A DNA stretch of 64,000 nt from Aeromicrobium sp. Root344 (GTDB taxonomy: Bacteria; Actinomycetota; Actinomycetes; Propionibacteriales; Nocardioidaceae), in NCBI RefSeq assembly GCF_001425755.1, contig NZ_LMDH01000001.1:3099571-3163570 (forward strand), given 5' to 3'. The notes below the pieces were generated by a model. That model was not told where the DNA came from, did not search any database, and saw nothing but the letters and a program-made list of their open reading frames with translations. Below, piece after piece: positions 1 to 8,961 of the stretch; within the stretch, counting starts at the first letter, position 1; every line of letters starts with the position of its first letter. The position numbers and the translations under genes are program-made.

Positions 1-16
1 CGCGGAGCCGTGGCCG

Positions 17-1237
17 ATGACCACGACCGCTGAGCGCCGGTCACCGGCGATCGTCGAGGCCGCCCGTCGTACGCTCGAGCGTCCGCTCGCGTCCTACCAG
101 CTCGTCCTCGGCTCGACGGCCCTGCTGCTCGGGCTCGGCCTGATCATGGTGCTCAGCGCGAGCTCGGTGTATGCCCTGCGCAACTACGGCAACTCGTTCG
201 CGATCGTCGAGCGCCAGCTGATCTTCGCGGTCCTGGGTCTCGTCGGAGCCGTCATCGCCGCCCGCATCCCGTTGCGACTGATGCGCAAGCTGATCCTGCC
301 GTTCCTGCTCGTCTCGGTCGTGCTGATCCTCGCGACGTTCGTCCCCGGTGTGGGTGTCGAGGTGCACGGCAACCGCAACTGGCTGCCCCTGGCCGGTGGC
401 TTCCAGCTGCAGCCGTCGGAGTTCGCCAAGCTCGCGCTCGTCCTGTGGATCGCCGACCTCTACGCGCGCCGGCAGAAGTACCTCAGCACGCCGCGCTACG
501 TGCTGACGCCCATGGTGCCGATCGCCGGCTTCGTGTCCCTGCTGGTCGTCGGGCAGCACGACCTCGGCACGGCCCTGGTCCTGTTCGCCCTGATCGTCGG
601 CATGCTGTGGGTCGCCGGCCTCCCGGCCCGCCACATGGGCGGCATCCTCGCAGGACTGTTCGTGCTGCTCGTCATCGCCGTCGCGACCTCGCCGCACCGC
701 GTCGCCCGCCTGCTCAACTTCACCAATCCCCAGTCCGATCCCGAGAGTGCCGGGTTCCAGGCGATCCACGGCATGATGGCGCTGGCCCGCGGCGGGTTCT
801 GGGGCGTCGGCCTCGGCGGCAGCCGGCAGAAGTGGGGCTCGCTGCCCGAGGCGCACACCGACTTCATCCTCGCGGTCATCGGCGAGGAGCTCGGCCTGCT
901 CGGCACGTTCGTCGTGCTGGTGCTGTTCATCGTGCTGGCCTTCGCGGGCATCCGCATCGCGAGTCGTACGACCGACCCGTTCGTGCGCTATGCCGCCTCC
1001 GGCATCATGATCTGGATCATGGTGCAGGCCGTCATCAACATCGGCATGGTGCTGGGCCTGCTCCCGGTCATCGGCATTCCACTGCCGTTGATCTCCTACG
1101 GCGGTTCGAGCCTCCTCGTGACGCTCGTCGCCATGGGCGTTCTGCTTAACTGTGCCAAGACCGAGCCCGGGGCCCGGCGAGCCCTCGCCGCAGGCCGTGC
1201 CAACCGTGCACGGGACCGCGTCTCACGGAGGAGCTGA
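17..1237 (+). CDS. ftsW: Peptidoglycan glycosyltransferase FtsW (SEDS family)
   Basis: This 406-aa polytopic membrane protein polymerises lipid II into septal peptidoglycan together with a cognate class B PBP. About ten hydrophobic segments follow a short basic N-terminus. Visible SEDS signatures are the region after GGSRQKWGSLPEAHTDF, whose Asp matches the catalytic Asp of the family, and the C-terminal IPLPLISYGGSSL motif. It opens the division cluster and ends 4 nt before the murG start, so the two are co-transcribed. The start at 17 lies near the window edge, so an upstream alternative start cannot be excluded. Confidence 0.96.
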   Translation: MTTTAERRSPAIVEAARRTLERPLASYQLVLGSTALLLGLGLIMVLSASSVYALRNYGNSFAIVERQLIFAVLGLVGAVIAARIPLRLMRKLILPFLLVSVVLILATFVPGVGVEVHGNRNWLPLAGGFQLQPSEFAKLALVLWIADLYARRQKYLSTPRYVLTPMVPIAGFVSLLVVGQHDLGTALVLFALIVGMLWVAGLPARHMGGILAGLFVLLVIAVATSPHRVARLLNFTNPQSDPESAGFQAIHGMMALARGGFWGVGLGGSRQKWGSLPEAHTDFILAVIGEELGLLGTFVVLVLFIVLAFAGIRIASRTTDPFVRYAASGIMIWIMVQAVINIGMVLGLLPVIGIPLPLISYGGSSLLVTLVAMGVLLNCAKTEPGARRALAAGRANRARDRVSRRS

Positions 1238-1241
1238 ACCA

Positions 1242-2315
1242 GTGCGTGCGTTGCTAGCCGGCGGAGGAACCGCCGGTCACACGTCGCCGCTCCTGGCCAC
1301 CGCTGCGGTCCTGAGCGAGGCCGGCGTCGACATCACCTGCCTCGGGACCCCGCGCGGCCTCGAGGTCACGTTGATCCCTGAGGCGGGTTATCCGCTCGAG
1401 CTCGTCCCGCCCGTCCCGCTGCCGCGCAAGCCAGGCAAGGCGATGGTCCAGGTCCCCGGCAAGCTGCGCGCGGCGGTCAAGGCGACCGGTGAGGTCATTG
1501 ACCGCGTACGCCCGGACGTCATCGTCGGCTTCGGTGGCTACGTGTCGGTGCCGGCCTACCTCGTGGCTCGTCGCCGGCGCATCCCGCTGGTCGTGCACGA
1601 GGGCAACGCGATCCCCGGCATCGCCAACAAGATGGGCGCGCGGTTCACCGAGCACGTCGCGACGAGCTTCCCCGACACCGACCTGCCGCACGCGCACTAC
1701 ATCGGACTGCCGATCCGGCGGGAGATCTCGCGCCTCGACCGCGGTGCCGTACGCGCTGAGGGCCGGGCCCACTTCGGCCTGGATCCCGACCGGCCGACCT
1801 TGCTGGTCACCGGCGGGTCGCAGGGCGCGCGACGCATCAACCAGACGATTGCGGCAGCCGCACGCGACCTGGCCGACGCCGGCGTCCAGGTGCTTCACAG
1901 CGCTGGCCGTCCAGATGAAGTTCGCATAGACAGGCGCCCAGACTCGCCGCCATATGTCGTAACCGCGTACATCGACCGCATCGACCTCGCTTACGCCGCC
2001 GCCGACCTCATCGTGTGCCGCGCGGGGGCCAACACCGTGACGGAGGTTGCCGCCGTCGGGCTGCCGGCGGCGTTCGTCCCCCTGCCGATCGGCAACGGCG
2101 AGCAGGCGCACAACGCGCACCCGGTCGTCCAGGCCGGGGGAGCGCTGTTGATCGACGACGCGGCACTGACCCCCGCGTGGATCGACAACGTCGTGATCCC
2201 ACTCGTGTCGCACCCAGGACGGCTCGCCGCGATGTCGGCGGCCGCATCCGGCATCGTCCCCCGCGACGCAGACCGCAAGCTGGCCGACCTGATCCAGAAG
2301 GCTGCAGGACTGTGA
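1242..2315 (+). CDS. murG: UDP-GlcNAc:undecaprenyl-PP-MurNAc-pentapeptide GlcNAc transferase MurG
   Basis: MurG adds GlcNAc to lipid I on the inner face of the membrane to make lipid II. The 357-aa protein has the N-terminal GT28 loop LLAGGGTAGH (residues 4-13), the FGGYVSVP and HEGNAIPG motifs, and the C-terminal donor-binding region TGGSQGARRIN and CRAGANTVTE. The GTG at 1242 is chosen because it follows a strong purine-rich ACGGAGGAG sequence and puts the glycine-rich loop at the usual distance from the N-terminus. The stop overlaps the murC start by 4 nt (GTGA). Confidence 0.96.
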   Translation: MRALLAGGGTAGHTSPLLATAAVLSEAGVDITCLGTPRGLEVTLIPEAGYPLELVPPVPLPRKPGKAMVQVPGKLRAAVKATGEVIDRVRPDVIVGFGGYVSVPAYLVARRRRIPLVVHEGNAIPGIANKMGARFTEHVATSFPDTDLPHAHYIGLPIRREISRLDRGAVRAEGRAHFGLDPDRPTLLVTGGSQGARRINQTIAAAARDLADAGVQVLHSAGRPDEVRIDRRPDSPPYVVTAYIDRIDLAYAAADLIVCRAGANTVTEVAAVGLPAAFVPLPIGNGEQAHNAHPVVQAGGALLIDDAALTPAWIDNVVIPLVSHPGRLAAMSAAASGIVPRDADRKLADLIQKAAGL

Positions 2316-3709
2316 AGATCCCGTTCCCCGCCGAGGTCCCGGCCGCCGGGGACCTCGGTGCCGTGCACCTCGTGGGCATCGGCGGAGCCGGGCTGTCCGC
2401 GATCGCACGCCTGATGGCGCAGCAGGGCGTACGTGTCAGCGGCAGCGACGCCAACGAGTCGCCGGTCGTCGATGCCCTGCGCGAGGAGGGAATCACCTGC
2501 TTCGTCGGCCACGACGCAGCGCACCTCGAGGGCATTGACACCGTCATCGCCTCGACCGCGGTGCGCGAGGACAACCCCGAGATCGTCGAGGCGCAGCGCC
2601 GGAGCCTGCGCCTGTGGCCGAGGTCGGCGGGCATGCGTTCGCTGATGGCGGGGCGTCGCACGGTCGCCGTCGCCGGCACGCACGGCAAGACCACGACGAC
2701 CGGCATGCTGACGTGCGCCCTGATCGCCGCCGGCGCGGAGCCGTCGTTCGCGATCGGCGCCGAGGTCGCCAGCCTGGGCGCCAACGCACGGCTCGGCCGC
2801 AGCGACCTGTTCGTCGCGGAGGCCGATGAGAGCGACGGCGCGTTCCTGCACTACGCACCCGAGGGCGCGATCGTCACCAACGTCGACGCCGACCATCTAG
2901 ACAACTACGGCACGGTCGAGGCCTATGCGGCCGCGTTCGACGAGTTCGTCACCACGGTCGGCGGGTTCGTGGTGCTCAACGCCGACGACCCCGGCGCCCG
3001 CGCGCTCGTCGAGCCGGCGCGCAGCCGTGGGCTCGAGGTCCTGCTGGCGGGATTCGCCGACGACGCCGACTTGCGGGGCCGCGACCTCGTCGTCGACGGC
3101 GCGTCGTCGACCTTCACCGCCGCGCTCCACGGCGTCGACCTCGGTCCCGTACGCCTGTCGGTGCCCGGCGCGCACTACGCCCAGGACGCGATGCTCGCCC
3201 TCGGCGCGGGCCTGCTGCTCGGCGAGCACGTCGACCTGCTCGCCGCCGGCCTGACCGCCTACACCGGAGCCAACCGCCGCATGCAGCTGCTCGGCGCCGC
3301 GGGCGGCGTCCGCGTCTACGACTCCTACGCGCACCATCCGACCGAGATCCGGGCCGACCTCGCCGCGGCACGGTCGATCGCCGGCGGCGACCGGCTCGTC
3401 GTCGCCTACCAACCGCACCTGGTGAGCCGCACGCGGCTCTACGGCGCCGAGATGGGTGAGGCGTTGTCGGCAGCCGACCGGGTGTTCGTCGCCGACATCT
3501 ACCTGGCGCGCGAGGACCCCGACCCGGCTGTCACGTCGGCCCTGATCGTCGACGCGATCCGGGGCGCGGAGGCCACGCTCGGCGGGCCGGTCGGTGAGCT
3601 TGCCGATCTCGTGGTGTCCGAGCTGCGACCCGGCGACCTGCTGCTGACCCTCGGCGCCGGTGACATCACCACCGTCGGCCCGGCTGTCCTGGCAGCCCTG
3701 GAAGCATGA
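2312..3709 (+). CDS. murC: UDP-N-acetylmuramate--L-alanine ligase MurC
   Basis: MurC attaches L-alanine to UDP-MurNAc, the first amino acid of the peptidoglycan stem. The 465-aa cytoplasmic protein shows the N-terminal nucleotide loop HLVGIGGAGLS, the ATP-binding AGTHGKTTTTGM P-loop, the EADESDG motif and the YAHHPTEI motif of the ligase C-domain. The GTG start overlaps the murG stop, and the ftsQ ATG overlaps its own stop (ATGA), so translation of the three genes is probably coupled. Confidence 0.97.
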   Translation: MKIPFPAEVPAAGDLGAVHLVGIGGAGLSAIARLMAQQGVRVSGSDANESPVVDALREEGITCFVGHDAAHLEGIDTVIASTAVREDNPEIVEAQRRSLRLWPRSAGMRSLMAGRRTVAVAGTHGKTTTTGMLTCALIAAGAEPSFAIGAEVASLGANARLGRSDLFVAEADESDGAFLHYAPEGAIVTNVDADHLDNYGTVEAYAAAFDEFVTTVGGFVVLNADDPGARALVEPARSRGLEVLLAGFADDADLRGRDLVVDGASSTFTAALHGVDLGPVRLSVPGAHYAQDAMLALGAGLLLGEHVDLLAAGLTAYTGANRRMQLLGAAGGVRVYDSYAHHPTEIRADLAAARSIAGGDRLVVAYQPHLVSRTRLYGAEMGEALSAADRVFVADIYLAREDPDPAVTSALIVDAIRGAEATLGGPVGELADLVVSELRPGDLLLTLGAGDITTVGPAVLAALEA

Positions 3710-4440
3710 CCCTCACGACGGACGAGCGGTTCGAGGCGCGGGCAGCCTACGAGCGCCGGCGTCGGCTCAAGCGAGCCGGGATCGCCGTGGTCGCGGTCAT
3801 CGTCGTCGCGACCCTCGTCTGGCTCGTGATGTTCTCGAGCGTGCTTGCGGTCCGCCGCGTCGCGGTGGACGGCGAGACGACCCTCAAGGAGTCGCAGATC
3901 CGCCAGGTCGCCGATGTCCGCATCGGCCAGCCGCTGGCCCGTGTCGACGTCTCGGCGATCGAGGCCCGTGTGGCGTCGATGGAACGCGTCCAGAGCGTCA
4001 CGGTCTCACGCTCGTGGCTCCACACGGTCCGCATCGAGGTGGTCGAACGCACGCCCGTCGCGTGGCTGACGGTGGGTGGCACGATCCGGGGGCTCGACCG
4101 CTACGGGATCGACTTCCGGTCGTACGAGCAGCCGCCCAAGAAGCTGCTCGAGGCCGACGTGACCGAGACCAACCCCAGGCGTCGCCAGCAGACCCTTGCC
4201 GCGGTCGCCGCGGTCGTGCAGCTCATCGAGGACGAGGACCCCGCGCTGCGCAAGCAGGTGCAGGCGATCGACGCGGCCAGCAAGGACTCGATCGAGCTCA
4301 ACCTGACGCATGGGCGCACGGTCGTGTGGGGGAGCAGGGCCGACTCGTCGCACAAGCTGACGGTGCTGCGGGCGCTGCTGCGCATCGATGCGAAGCGCTA
4401 CGACGTGAGCGCGCCGGACCAACCCACGACGAGCCAGTAG
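3706..4440 (+). CDS. ftsQ: Cell division protein FtsQ (POTRA domain)
   Basis: FtsQ is a bitopic divisome scaffold. The 244-aa protein has a charged cytoplasmic tail (residues 1-25), one transmembrane helix (about 26-47) and a periplasm-facing POTRA domain beginning at LAVRRVAVDGETT. A FtsQ/DivIB beta domain with the VERTPVAWL motif follows. The start overlaps the murC stop. ftsA is absent between ftsQ and ftsZ, which is normal for Actinobacteria, where SepF fills that role. Confidence 0.94.
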   Translation: MTLTTDERFEARAAYERRRRLKRAGIAVVAVIVVATLVWLVMFSSVLAVRRVAVDGETTLKESQIRQVADVRIGQPLARVDVSAIEARVASMERVQSVTVSRSWLHTVRIEVVERTPVAWLTVGGTIRGLDRYGIDFRSYEQPPKKLLEADVTETNPRRRQQTLAAVAAVVQLIEDEDPALRKQVQAIDAASKDSIELNLTHGRTVVWGSRADSSHKLTVLRALLRIDAKRYDVSAPDQPTTSQ

Positions 4441-4501
4441 GCCCGGCGTGTCGGACCGGCTTGCCGGGTCCACGCGCGTACCGTTTCACATGAGTCAGAG
4501 G

Positions 4502-4538
4502 TTGACATAACTATAAACCTCCACCTCAGGGTTAGAGT
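4502..4538 (+). promoter_or_regulatory. ftsZ upstream region: TTGACA box and imperfect palindrome
   Basis: The 123-nt ftsQ-ftsZ gap holds a consensus -35 hexamer TTGACA at 4502-4507 and a TAGAGT box at 4533-4538. The spacing between them (25 nt) is too long for one sigma-70 promoter. Between them is an inverted repeat, CTATAAACCT (4511-4520) and AGGGTTAGAG (4528-4537), matching at 8 of 10 positions around a 7-nt spacer. ftsZ has its own Shine-Dalgarno, GGAAGGA, at 4551-4557. The region looks like a dedicated ftsZ promoter with a possible operator, but the exact start site is unclear. Confidence 0.5.
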
Positions 4539-4563
4539 TCCACACATTCCGGAAGGACACACG

Positions 4564-5736
4564 ATGGCGGTACAGAACTACCTCGCCGTGATCAAGGTCG
4601 TCGGCATCGGCGGAGGCGGCGTCAACGCCGTCAACCGCATGATCGAGGTGGGACTCAAGGGAGTCGAGTTCATCGCGATCAACACCGACGCCCAGGCACT
4701 GCTGATGAGCGACGCGGACGTCAAGCTCGACGTCGGGCGTGACTCGACCCGCGGGCTCGGAGCCGGCGCCAACCCCGAGATCGGCAAGCGCGCCGCCGAG
4801 GACCACGCCGAAGAGATCGAGGCGGCCATCAAGGGCGCCGACATGGTCTTCGTGACGGCCGGCGAGGGCGGCGGCACCGGCACCGGTGGTGCACCCGTCG
4901 TGGCACGCATCGCGAGGTCGCTCGGCGCCCTCACGATCGGTGTCGTCACCCGGCCGTTCAAGTTCGAGGGTCGCAACCGCTCGGGCCAGGCTGACGCCGG
5001 CATCCAGGCGCTGCGTGACGAGGTCGACACCCTCATCGTGATCCCCAACGACCGGCTCCTGTCGATCAGCGATCCCAACGTCAGCCTGCTCGACTCGTTC
5101 CGCCAGGCCGACCAGGTCCTGCACCAGGGCGTCTCCGGCATCACCGACCTCATCACGACGCCCGGCCTGATCAACCTCGACTTCGCCGACGTCAAGTCGG
5201 TCATGTCCGACGCCGGCTCGGCCCTGATGGGCATCGGCTCGGCCCGCGGTGAGCACCGTGCCGCCGTCGCGGCCGAGAGCGCCGTCTCGAGCCCGCTGCT
5301 CGAGGCGTCGATCGAGGGCGCCCGCGGCGTGCTGCTGTCGATCGCCGGTGGCTCCGACCTCGGCCTGTTCGAGATCAACGAAGCGGCTGGCCTGGTGGCG
5401 GACGCGGTCCACCCTGACGCCAACATCATCTTCGGCGCCGTGATCGACGACGCCCTCGGCGACGAGGTGCGCGTCACGGTCATCGCCGCAGGCTTCGACG
5501 GCGGCGAGCCGATGCCGCGCGACGCGACCAAGCCCGCGCTGCTCAAGGAGACCGCCAAGCCCGAGCCGGCCAGCACGGTCGCGACGCCGCCGACGGCGCA
5601 GAGCTTCCTCGATCCCGACCCCTACCTCGACGGTCCCAAGTCCCCCGAGGACGGTGCCGGCAACGTCACGGTCCCGCCGGACCCCGTACCCACCGAGTAC
5701 GGCGACGACCTCGACGTGCCCGACTTCCTTCGCTGA
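4564..5736 (+). CDS. ftsZ: Cell division protein FtsZ
   Basis: This is the tubulin-like GTPase that forms the Z ring. The 390-aa protein has the N-terminal [13 protein letters not shown] loop, the tubulin signature [11 protein letters not shown] near residue 105, and the T7 loop with [11 protein letters not shown]. After a variable linker (about residues 315-375) it ends in DLDVPDFLR, the conserved tail that binds SepF. The start follows the GGAAGGA ribosome-binding site. pgeF begins immediately after the stop. Confidence 0.98.
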   Translation: MAVQNYLAVIKVVGIGGGGVNAVNRMIEVGLKGVEFIAINTDAQALLMSDADVKLDVGRDSTRGLGAGANPEIGKRAAEDHAEEIEAAIKGADMVFVTAGEGGGTGTGGAPVVARIARSLGALTIGVVTRPFKFEGRNRSGQADAGIQALRDEVDTLIVIPNDRLLSISDPNVSLLDSFRQADQVLHQGVSGITDLITTPGLINLDFADVKSVMSDAGSALMGIGSARGEHRAAVAAESAVSSPLLEASIEGARGVLLSIAGGSDLGLFEINEAAGLVADAVHPDANIIFGAVIDDALGDEVRVTVIAAGFDGGEPMPRDATKPALLKETAKPEPASTVATPPTAQSFLDPDPYLDGPKSPEDGAGNVTVPPDPVPTEYGDDLDVPDFLR

Positions 5737-5737
5737 G

Positions 5738-6460
5738 TTGCTCTGGCACGCCGGAGAGCGCGGACGGGTCGCATTCGTCTTCACCGACCGTCTCGGCGGC
5801 TCGAGTGACGGTCCGTGGGCGGCGCTCAACCTCGGCACGTCCAACGGCGACGATCCCGAGCGGGTGGCGGACAACCTCGAACGTCTGAGGACCGAGCTCG
5901 GTCTGGTCCGGCTCGCCAAAATGACCCAGGTCCACGGCGCGGACGTCACGTGGACCGACGAGCTCATCGACGACGAGATCCCGGTCGCCGACGCGTTGTT
6001 GACCGACGCCCCAGGCGTGGGCGTGCTCGTCCGCGTCGCCGACTGCACGCCGATCGTCCTGGCCGCTCCGCACGAGGTGCTCGCCGGCGTCGTGCATTGC
6101 GGGCGCGAAGGTCTCGTCAAGGGCGTCGTCCGGTCCGCCGTCGAGGCGTTGCGGCAGCGCGGTGCCACGACCATCGAGGCGTGGGTGGGGCCGCGCGCGT
6201 GCGGCCGCTGCTACGAGCTCCCCGCGGAGATGGCCGACGCCGTCGCGGCGGTCGTGCTCGAGGCCCGATCGACCACGTCGTGGGGCACACCCGCGGTCGA
6301 CGTCGGCGCCGGCGTCGCGGCGCAGCTGCAAAGTCTCGGTGTCGCCGTCACGGACCTCGGCGCCCACGAGTGCACGATCGAGGACGAGCAGTGGTACTCC
6401 TACCGTCGACAGGGGCAGGACTCCGGCCGTTTCGGCGCTGTTGCGATGATCAAGCCATGA
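5738..6460 (+). CDS. pgeF: YfiH/PgeF family multicopper-oxidase-like protein
   Basis: This 240-aa protein belongs to the YfiH/LACC1 family of purine-nucleoside-active enzymes, also annotated as polyphenol oxidase. It sits between ftsZ and yggS in most Actinobacteria. The three metal-ligand positions are visible: His in QVHGADV, Cys in VADCTPIV and His in VVHCGREG. The usual AGWRG stretch reads CGREG here. The TTG at 5738 is chosen because it starts 2 nt after the ftsZ stop and no in-frame ATG or GTG lies nearby downstream. No good Shine-Dalgarno is visible, so the start is uncertain. The stop overlaps yggS (ATGA). Confidence 0.82.
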   Translation: MLWHAGERGRVAFVFTDRLGGSSDGPWAALNLGTSNGDDPERVADNLERLRTELGLVRLAKMTQVHGADVTWTDELIDDEIPVADALLTDAPGVGVLVRVADCTPIVLAAPHEVLAGVVHCGREGLVKGVVRSAVEALRQRGATTIEAWVGPRACGRCYELPAEMADAVAAVVLEARSTTSWGTPAVDVGAGVAAQLQSLGVAVTDLGAHECTIEDEQWYSYRRQGQDSGRFGAVAMIKP

Positions 6461-7149
6461 CCCGCCTCGATGAGCTGCGTGACGGTCTCTCGGCGACCGA
6501 GGAACGTATCGCGGACGCCTGTGCGTCGGCCGGGCGTGACCGCGACGAGATCACCCTGATCGTCGTCACCAAGACCTATCCGGCGTCCGACGTGGAGCTC
6601 CTGGCCGGGCTCGGGGTGCAGGACGTGGGGGAGAACCGTCACCCGGAGGCCGGCGACAAGGCCGACGAGGTCGAGGCAGCAGTCCGCTGGCACTTTCTCG
6701 GCGGGTTGCAGACCAACAAGGCCGGCGCCGTGGCGCGCTACGCCGACATGGTCCACAGCGTCGACCGGGTCAAGCTCGTCAATGCGCTGTCCCGCGGCGC
6801 CGAGGCTGCCGGTCGTACGCTGCCGTGCCTCGTGCAGGTCGACTTCGACGCGACCAACCCGGGACGCTCGGGCGTCGTGCCGTCGGGCGTGCCAGAGCTC
6901 GCCGCCTCGATCGCCGCAGCGGACCACCTCGCACTGGCGGGGCTCATGACGGTGGCGCCGCTCGGGGAGGACCCGGCTCCGCACTTCGACCACCTCGTAC
7001 GCCTCTCGCACGACCTCCGCGCGGAGCACCCGGACGCCGTCATCGTCTCCGCAGGAATGAGCGGAGACTTCGAGGCCGCGATCGCCGCCGGCGCGACACA
7101 CCTGCGCATCGGGCGCTCGGTGCTCGGTGAGCGCCCTCCCGCGGGGTAA
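6457..7149 (+). CDS. yggS: YggS/PLPBP family pyridoxal-phosphate homeostasis protein
   Basis: This 230-aa single-domain TIM-barrel protein of the alanine-racemase N-terminal fold binds PLP without a known catalytic reaction and affects vitamin B6 and amino-acid balance. The PLP lysine lies in LIVVTKTYP, and the family motifs VGENR, HFLGGLQTNK and LMTVAPLGED are present. The ATG start overlaps the pgeF stop. Its place between pgeF and sepF is the conserved actinobacterial order. Confidence 0.93.
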   Translation: MTRLDELRDGLSATEERIADACASAGRDRDEITLIVVTKTYPASDVELLAGLGVQDVGENRHPEAGDKADEVEAAVRWHFLGGLQTNKAGAVARYADMVHSVDRVKLVNALSRGAEAAGRTLPCLVQVDFDATNPGRSGVVPSGVPELAASIAAADHLALAGLMTVAPLGEDPAPHFDHLVRLSHDLRAEHPDAVIVSAGMSGDFEAAIAAGATHLRIGRSVLGERPPAG

Positions 7150-7189
7150 TCTCAGTGATGTCATTTCCGATCGCACACACGGAGTTCTC

Positions 7190-7672
7190 ATGGCTGGCGC
7201 AATGCGTAAGGTCGGCGAATATCTCGGCCTCGTGGAACAAGCTGACTTCGACGACGAGTTCGAGGATGACATCGACGACCCCGCGCCCGTGAGCCGGCAG
7301 CCTGCTGTCGTGCGCCCGGCGCCAGTCTCGAGCATCGACGACCACCGCCGTCCCGAGCGTCGCCCGGAGCGTCGTGCGTCCCAGGCGTCCGACCTCGCGC
7401 GCATCGAGACCGTGACGCCGCGCACCTACAACGACGCCCGCACGGTCGGCGAGCACTACCGCTCCGGCGTTCCGGTCATCATGAACCTCTCGGAGATCGA
7501 TGACGACGACGCCAAGCGGCTCGTCGACTTCGCCGCGGGCCTGGTGTTCGCCGTGCACGGCTCGATCAACCGCGTCACCGCCAAGGTCTTCCTCCTGTCG
7601 CCCGAGAACATCACGGTGACGGACGAGGACAAGCAGCGCATCGCTGCCGGCGGCTTCTACAACCAGAGCTGA
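7190..7672 (+). CDS. sepF: Cell division protein SepF
   Basis: SepF anchors FtsZ to the membrane and replaces FtsA in Actinobacteria. The 160-aa protein begins MAGAMRKVGEYLGL, an amphipathic membrane-binding helix. A disordered Arg/Pro-rich linker (about residues 25-65) follows, and then the DUF552 globular domain (about 66-155) that binds the FtsZ tail. The ATG at 7190 is preferred because it gives the conserved N-terminus and follows CGGAG. A TAATCT box at 7147-7152 overlaps the yggS stop and may be its own promoter. Confidence 0.95.
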   Translation: MAGAMRKVGEYLGLVEQADFDDEFEDDIDDPAPVSRQPAVVRPAPVSSIDDHRRPERRPERRASQASDLARIETVTPRTYNDARTVGEHYRSGVPVIMNLSEIDDDDAKRLVDFAAGLVFAVHGSINRVTAKVFLLSPENITVTDEDKQRIAAGGFYNQS

Positions 7673-7675
7673 CGC

Positions 7676-7966
7676 ATGGAGCTTGTCGGCGAAATCCTCC
7701 TGCTGCTCCTCTATGTTGCATTCGTCGTCCTGATCGCCCGGTTCGTCCTGGACTGGGTGCAGATGTTGGCGCGGCACTGGCGCCCACGAGGCCTCGTCCT
7801 GGTGCTCTGCGAGGGGCTCTACTCGATCACCGACCCGCCGTTGCGTGCCGTGCGCCGGTTGCTTCCGCCGTTGCGTCTCGGCGCTGTCATGCTCGACCTG
7901 TCGCCGGTCCTGCTGCTGATCGGGATCTGGATCCTGCAGCAGATCGTTCGCGCCGTCTTCTTCTGA
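7676..7966 (+). CDS. yggT: YggT family membrane protein
   Basis: This 96-aa protein has two hydrophobic helices (about residues 3-24 and 66-94) separated by a short loop with WRPRG and ITDPPLRAVRRLLPP, the hallmark of the YggT family. It starts 3 nt after sepF, so it belongs to the division operon. Its molecular role is not established. The position between sepF and divIVA suggests it supports divisome or polar envelope functions. Confidence 0.9.
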   Translation: MELVGEILLLLLYVAFVVLIARFVLDWVQMLARHWRPRGLVLVLCEGLYSITDPPLRAVRRLLPPLRLGAVMLDLSPVLLLIGIWILQQIVRAVFF

Positions 7967-8090
7967 GAGGTTCCCAAGAGTCCGTCGTGCGACCCGCTGA
8001 GTTTGGGACTCCTGTGGAGGAAGTGAACTTCGGCAGAGTACGGTGGAGGCTCAGAGTCCCCAGGACTAACCCCAACCCCGAGGTGTACTC

Positions 8091-8888
8091 ATGCCATTGA
8101 CGCCAGAGGACGTGCGTAACAAGCGCTTTACGCCTGTCCGTCTTCGCGAGGGCTATGACATGGGCGAAGTGGATCAGTTTCTCGACGAGGTCGAGGCCGA
8201 GCTCGAGCGACTCACGGTCGAGAACGAAGAACTTCGCGCCAAGGTAGCCGCCGCATCAACCGGCGAACCCACCGGTCTCATCCCCGCAGTCCAGCCGGCG
8301 ACCCCGGCTCCGCAGGCTGCGCCGACGCCGGCCGTCCAGGAGCCCGTGCAGCAGTACACGCCGCCTCCGCCGGCGCCCGAGCCGATCCAGCAGGCGCCTG
8401 TCGCCGCGCCGGAGCCGACTCGCAGTGCGCCGTCGATGGGTGACGCGTCGTCCGCTGCCGCCCGACTGCTGGAGATCGCGTCGTCCAACGCCGACCAGCT
8501 GATGGAGGCCGCCAAGGAAGAGGCTGACCGCATCGTCGGTGAGGCTCGCGCCAAGGCCGAGCGACTGGTCAACGAGGCGCGTGGCAAGGCTGACCGACTC
8601 GAGACCGACGCCCGCATCCGCGCGCAGAAGCTCGACGACGAGACCAACGAGCGCCGCCAGCAGGCCGTCGCCACGATCGAGCGGGATCGCTACGAGATCC
8701 AGCGCGAGGTGGAGCACCTGCGGGCGTACGAGCGTGAGTACCGTGCCCGGCTCAAGAACTACTTCCAGAGCCAGCTCGACCAGCTCGCGGCCAACGAGAG
8801 CTCCAACAGCTCGCAGCCTGTCCAGGCCCCGGCCGAGGCCGGTCCCCGCCGGCTCCGGTCGCTGCTGGGCGACGACGAGAGCTTCTGA
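8091..8888 (+). CDS. divIVA: Polar growth scaffold DivIVA (Wag31)
   Basis: DivIVA marks negatively curved membrane and directs apical cell-wall growth in Actinobacteria. The 265-aa protein has the conserved N-terminal membrane-binding DivIVA domain (MPLTPEDVRNKRF to about residue 50). A Pro/Ala-rich linker follows (about 60-115), then a long coiled coil rich in Ala, Glu and Arg (about 120-235). The gene follows CGAGGTG and has a 124-nt leader region with two GAGTCC/GGACT inverted pairs (7978-8011 and 8054-8067). A terminator hairpin follows the stop. Confidence 0.96.
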   Translation: MPLTPEDVRNKRFTPVRLREGYDMGEVDQFLDEVEAELERLTVENEELRAKVAAASTGEPTGLIPAVQPATPAPQAAPTPAVQEPVQQYTPPPPAPEPIQQAPVAAPEPTRSAPSMGDASSAAARLLEIASSNADQLMEAAKEEADRIVGEARAKAERLVNEARGKADRLETDARIRAQKLDDETNERRQQAVATIERDRYEIQREVEHLRAYEREYRARLKNYFQSQLDQLAANESSNSSQPVQAPAEAGPRRLRSLLGDDESF

Positions 8889-8904
8889 GCAGCACCTGAT
8901 CAAC

Positions 8905-8939
8905 GAAGGGGCCCGTCACCGTGAGGTGACGGGCCCTTC
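8905..8939. terminator. Bidirectional hairpin between divIVA and ileS
   Basis: A 15-bp stem with a single bulged G (left arm GAAGGGGCCCGTCACC, right arm GGTGACGGGCCCTTC) and a 4-nt loop lies between the convergent divIVA and ileS genes. No long T-run follows, but stem strength and position support termination from both sides. Confidence 0.8.
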
Positions 8940-8961
8940 GTCATGCGCGAGTCCCTCCGCG

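Noticed and set aside
4441..4563. Missing ftsA between ftsQ and ftsZ as a possible gene loss
   Set aside because: Actinobacteria normally lack ftsA and use SepF, which is present at 7190-7672.
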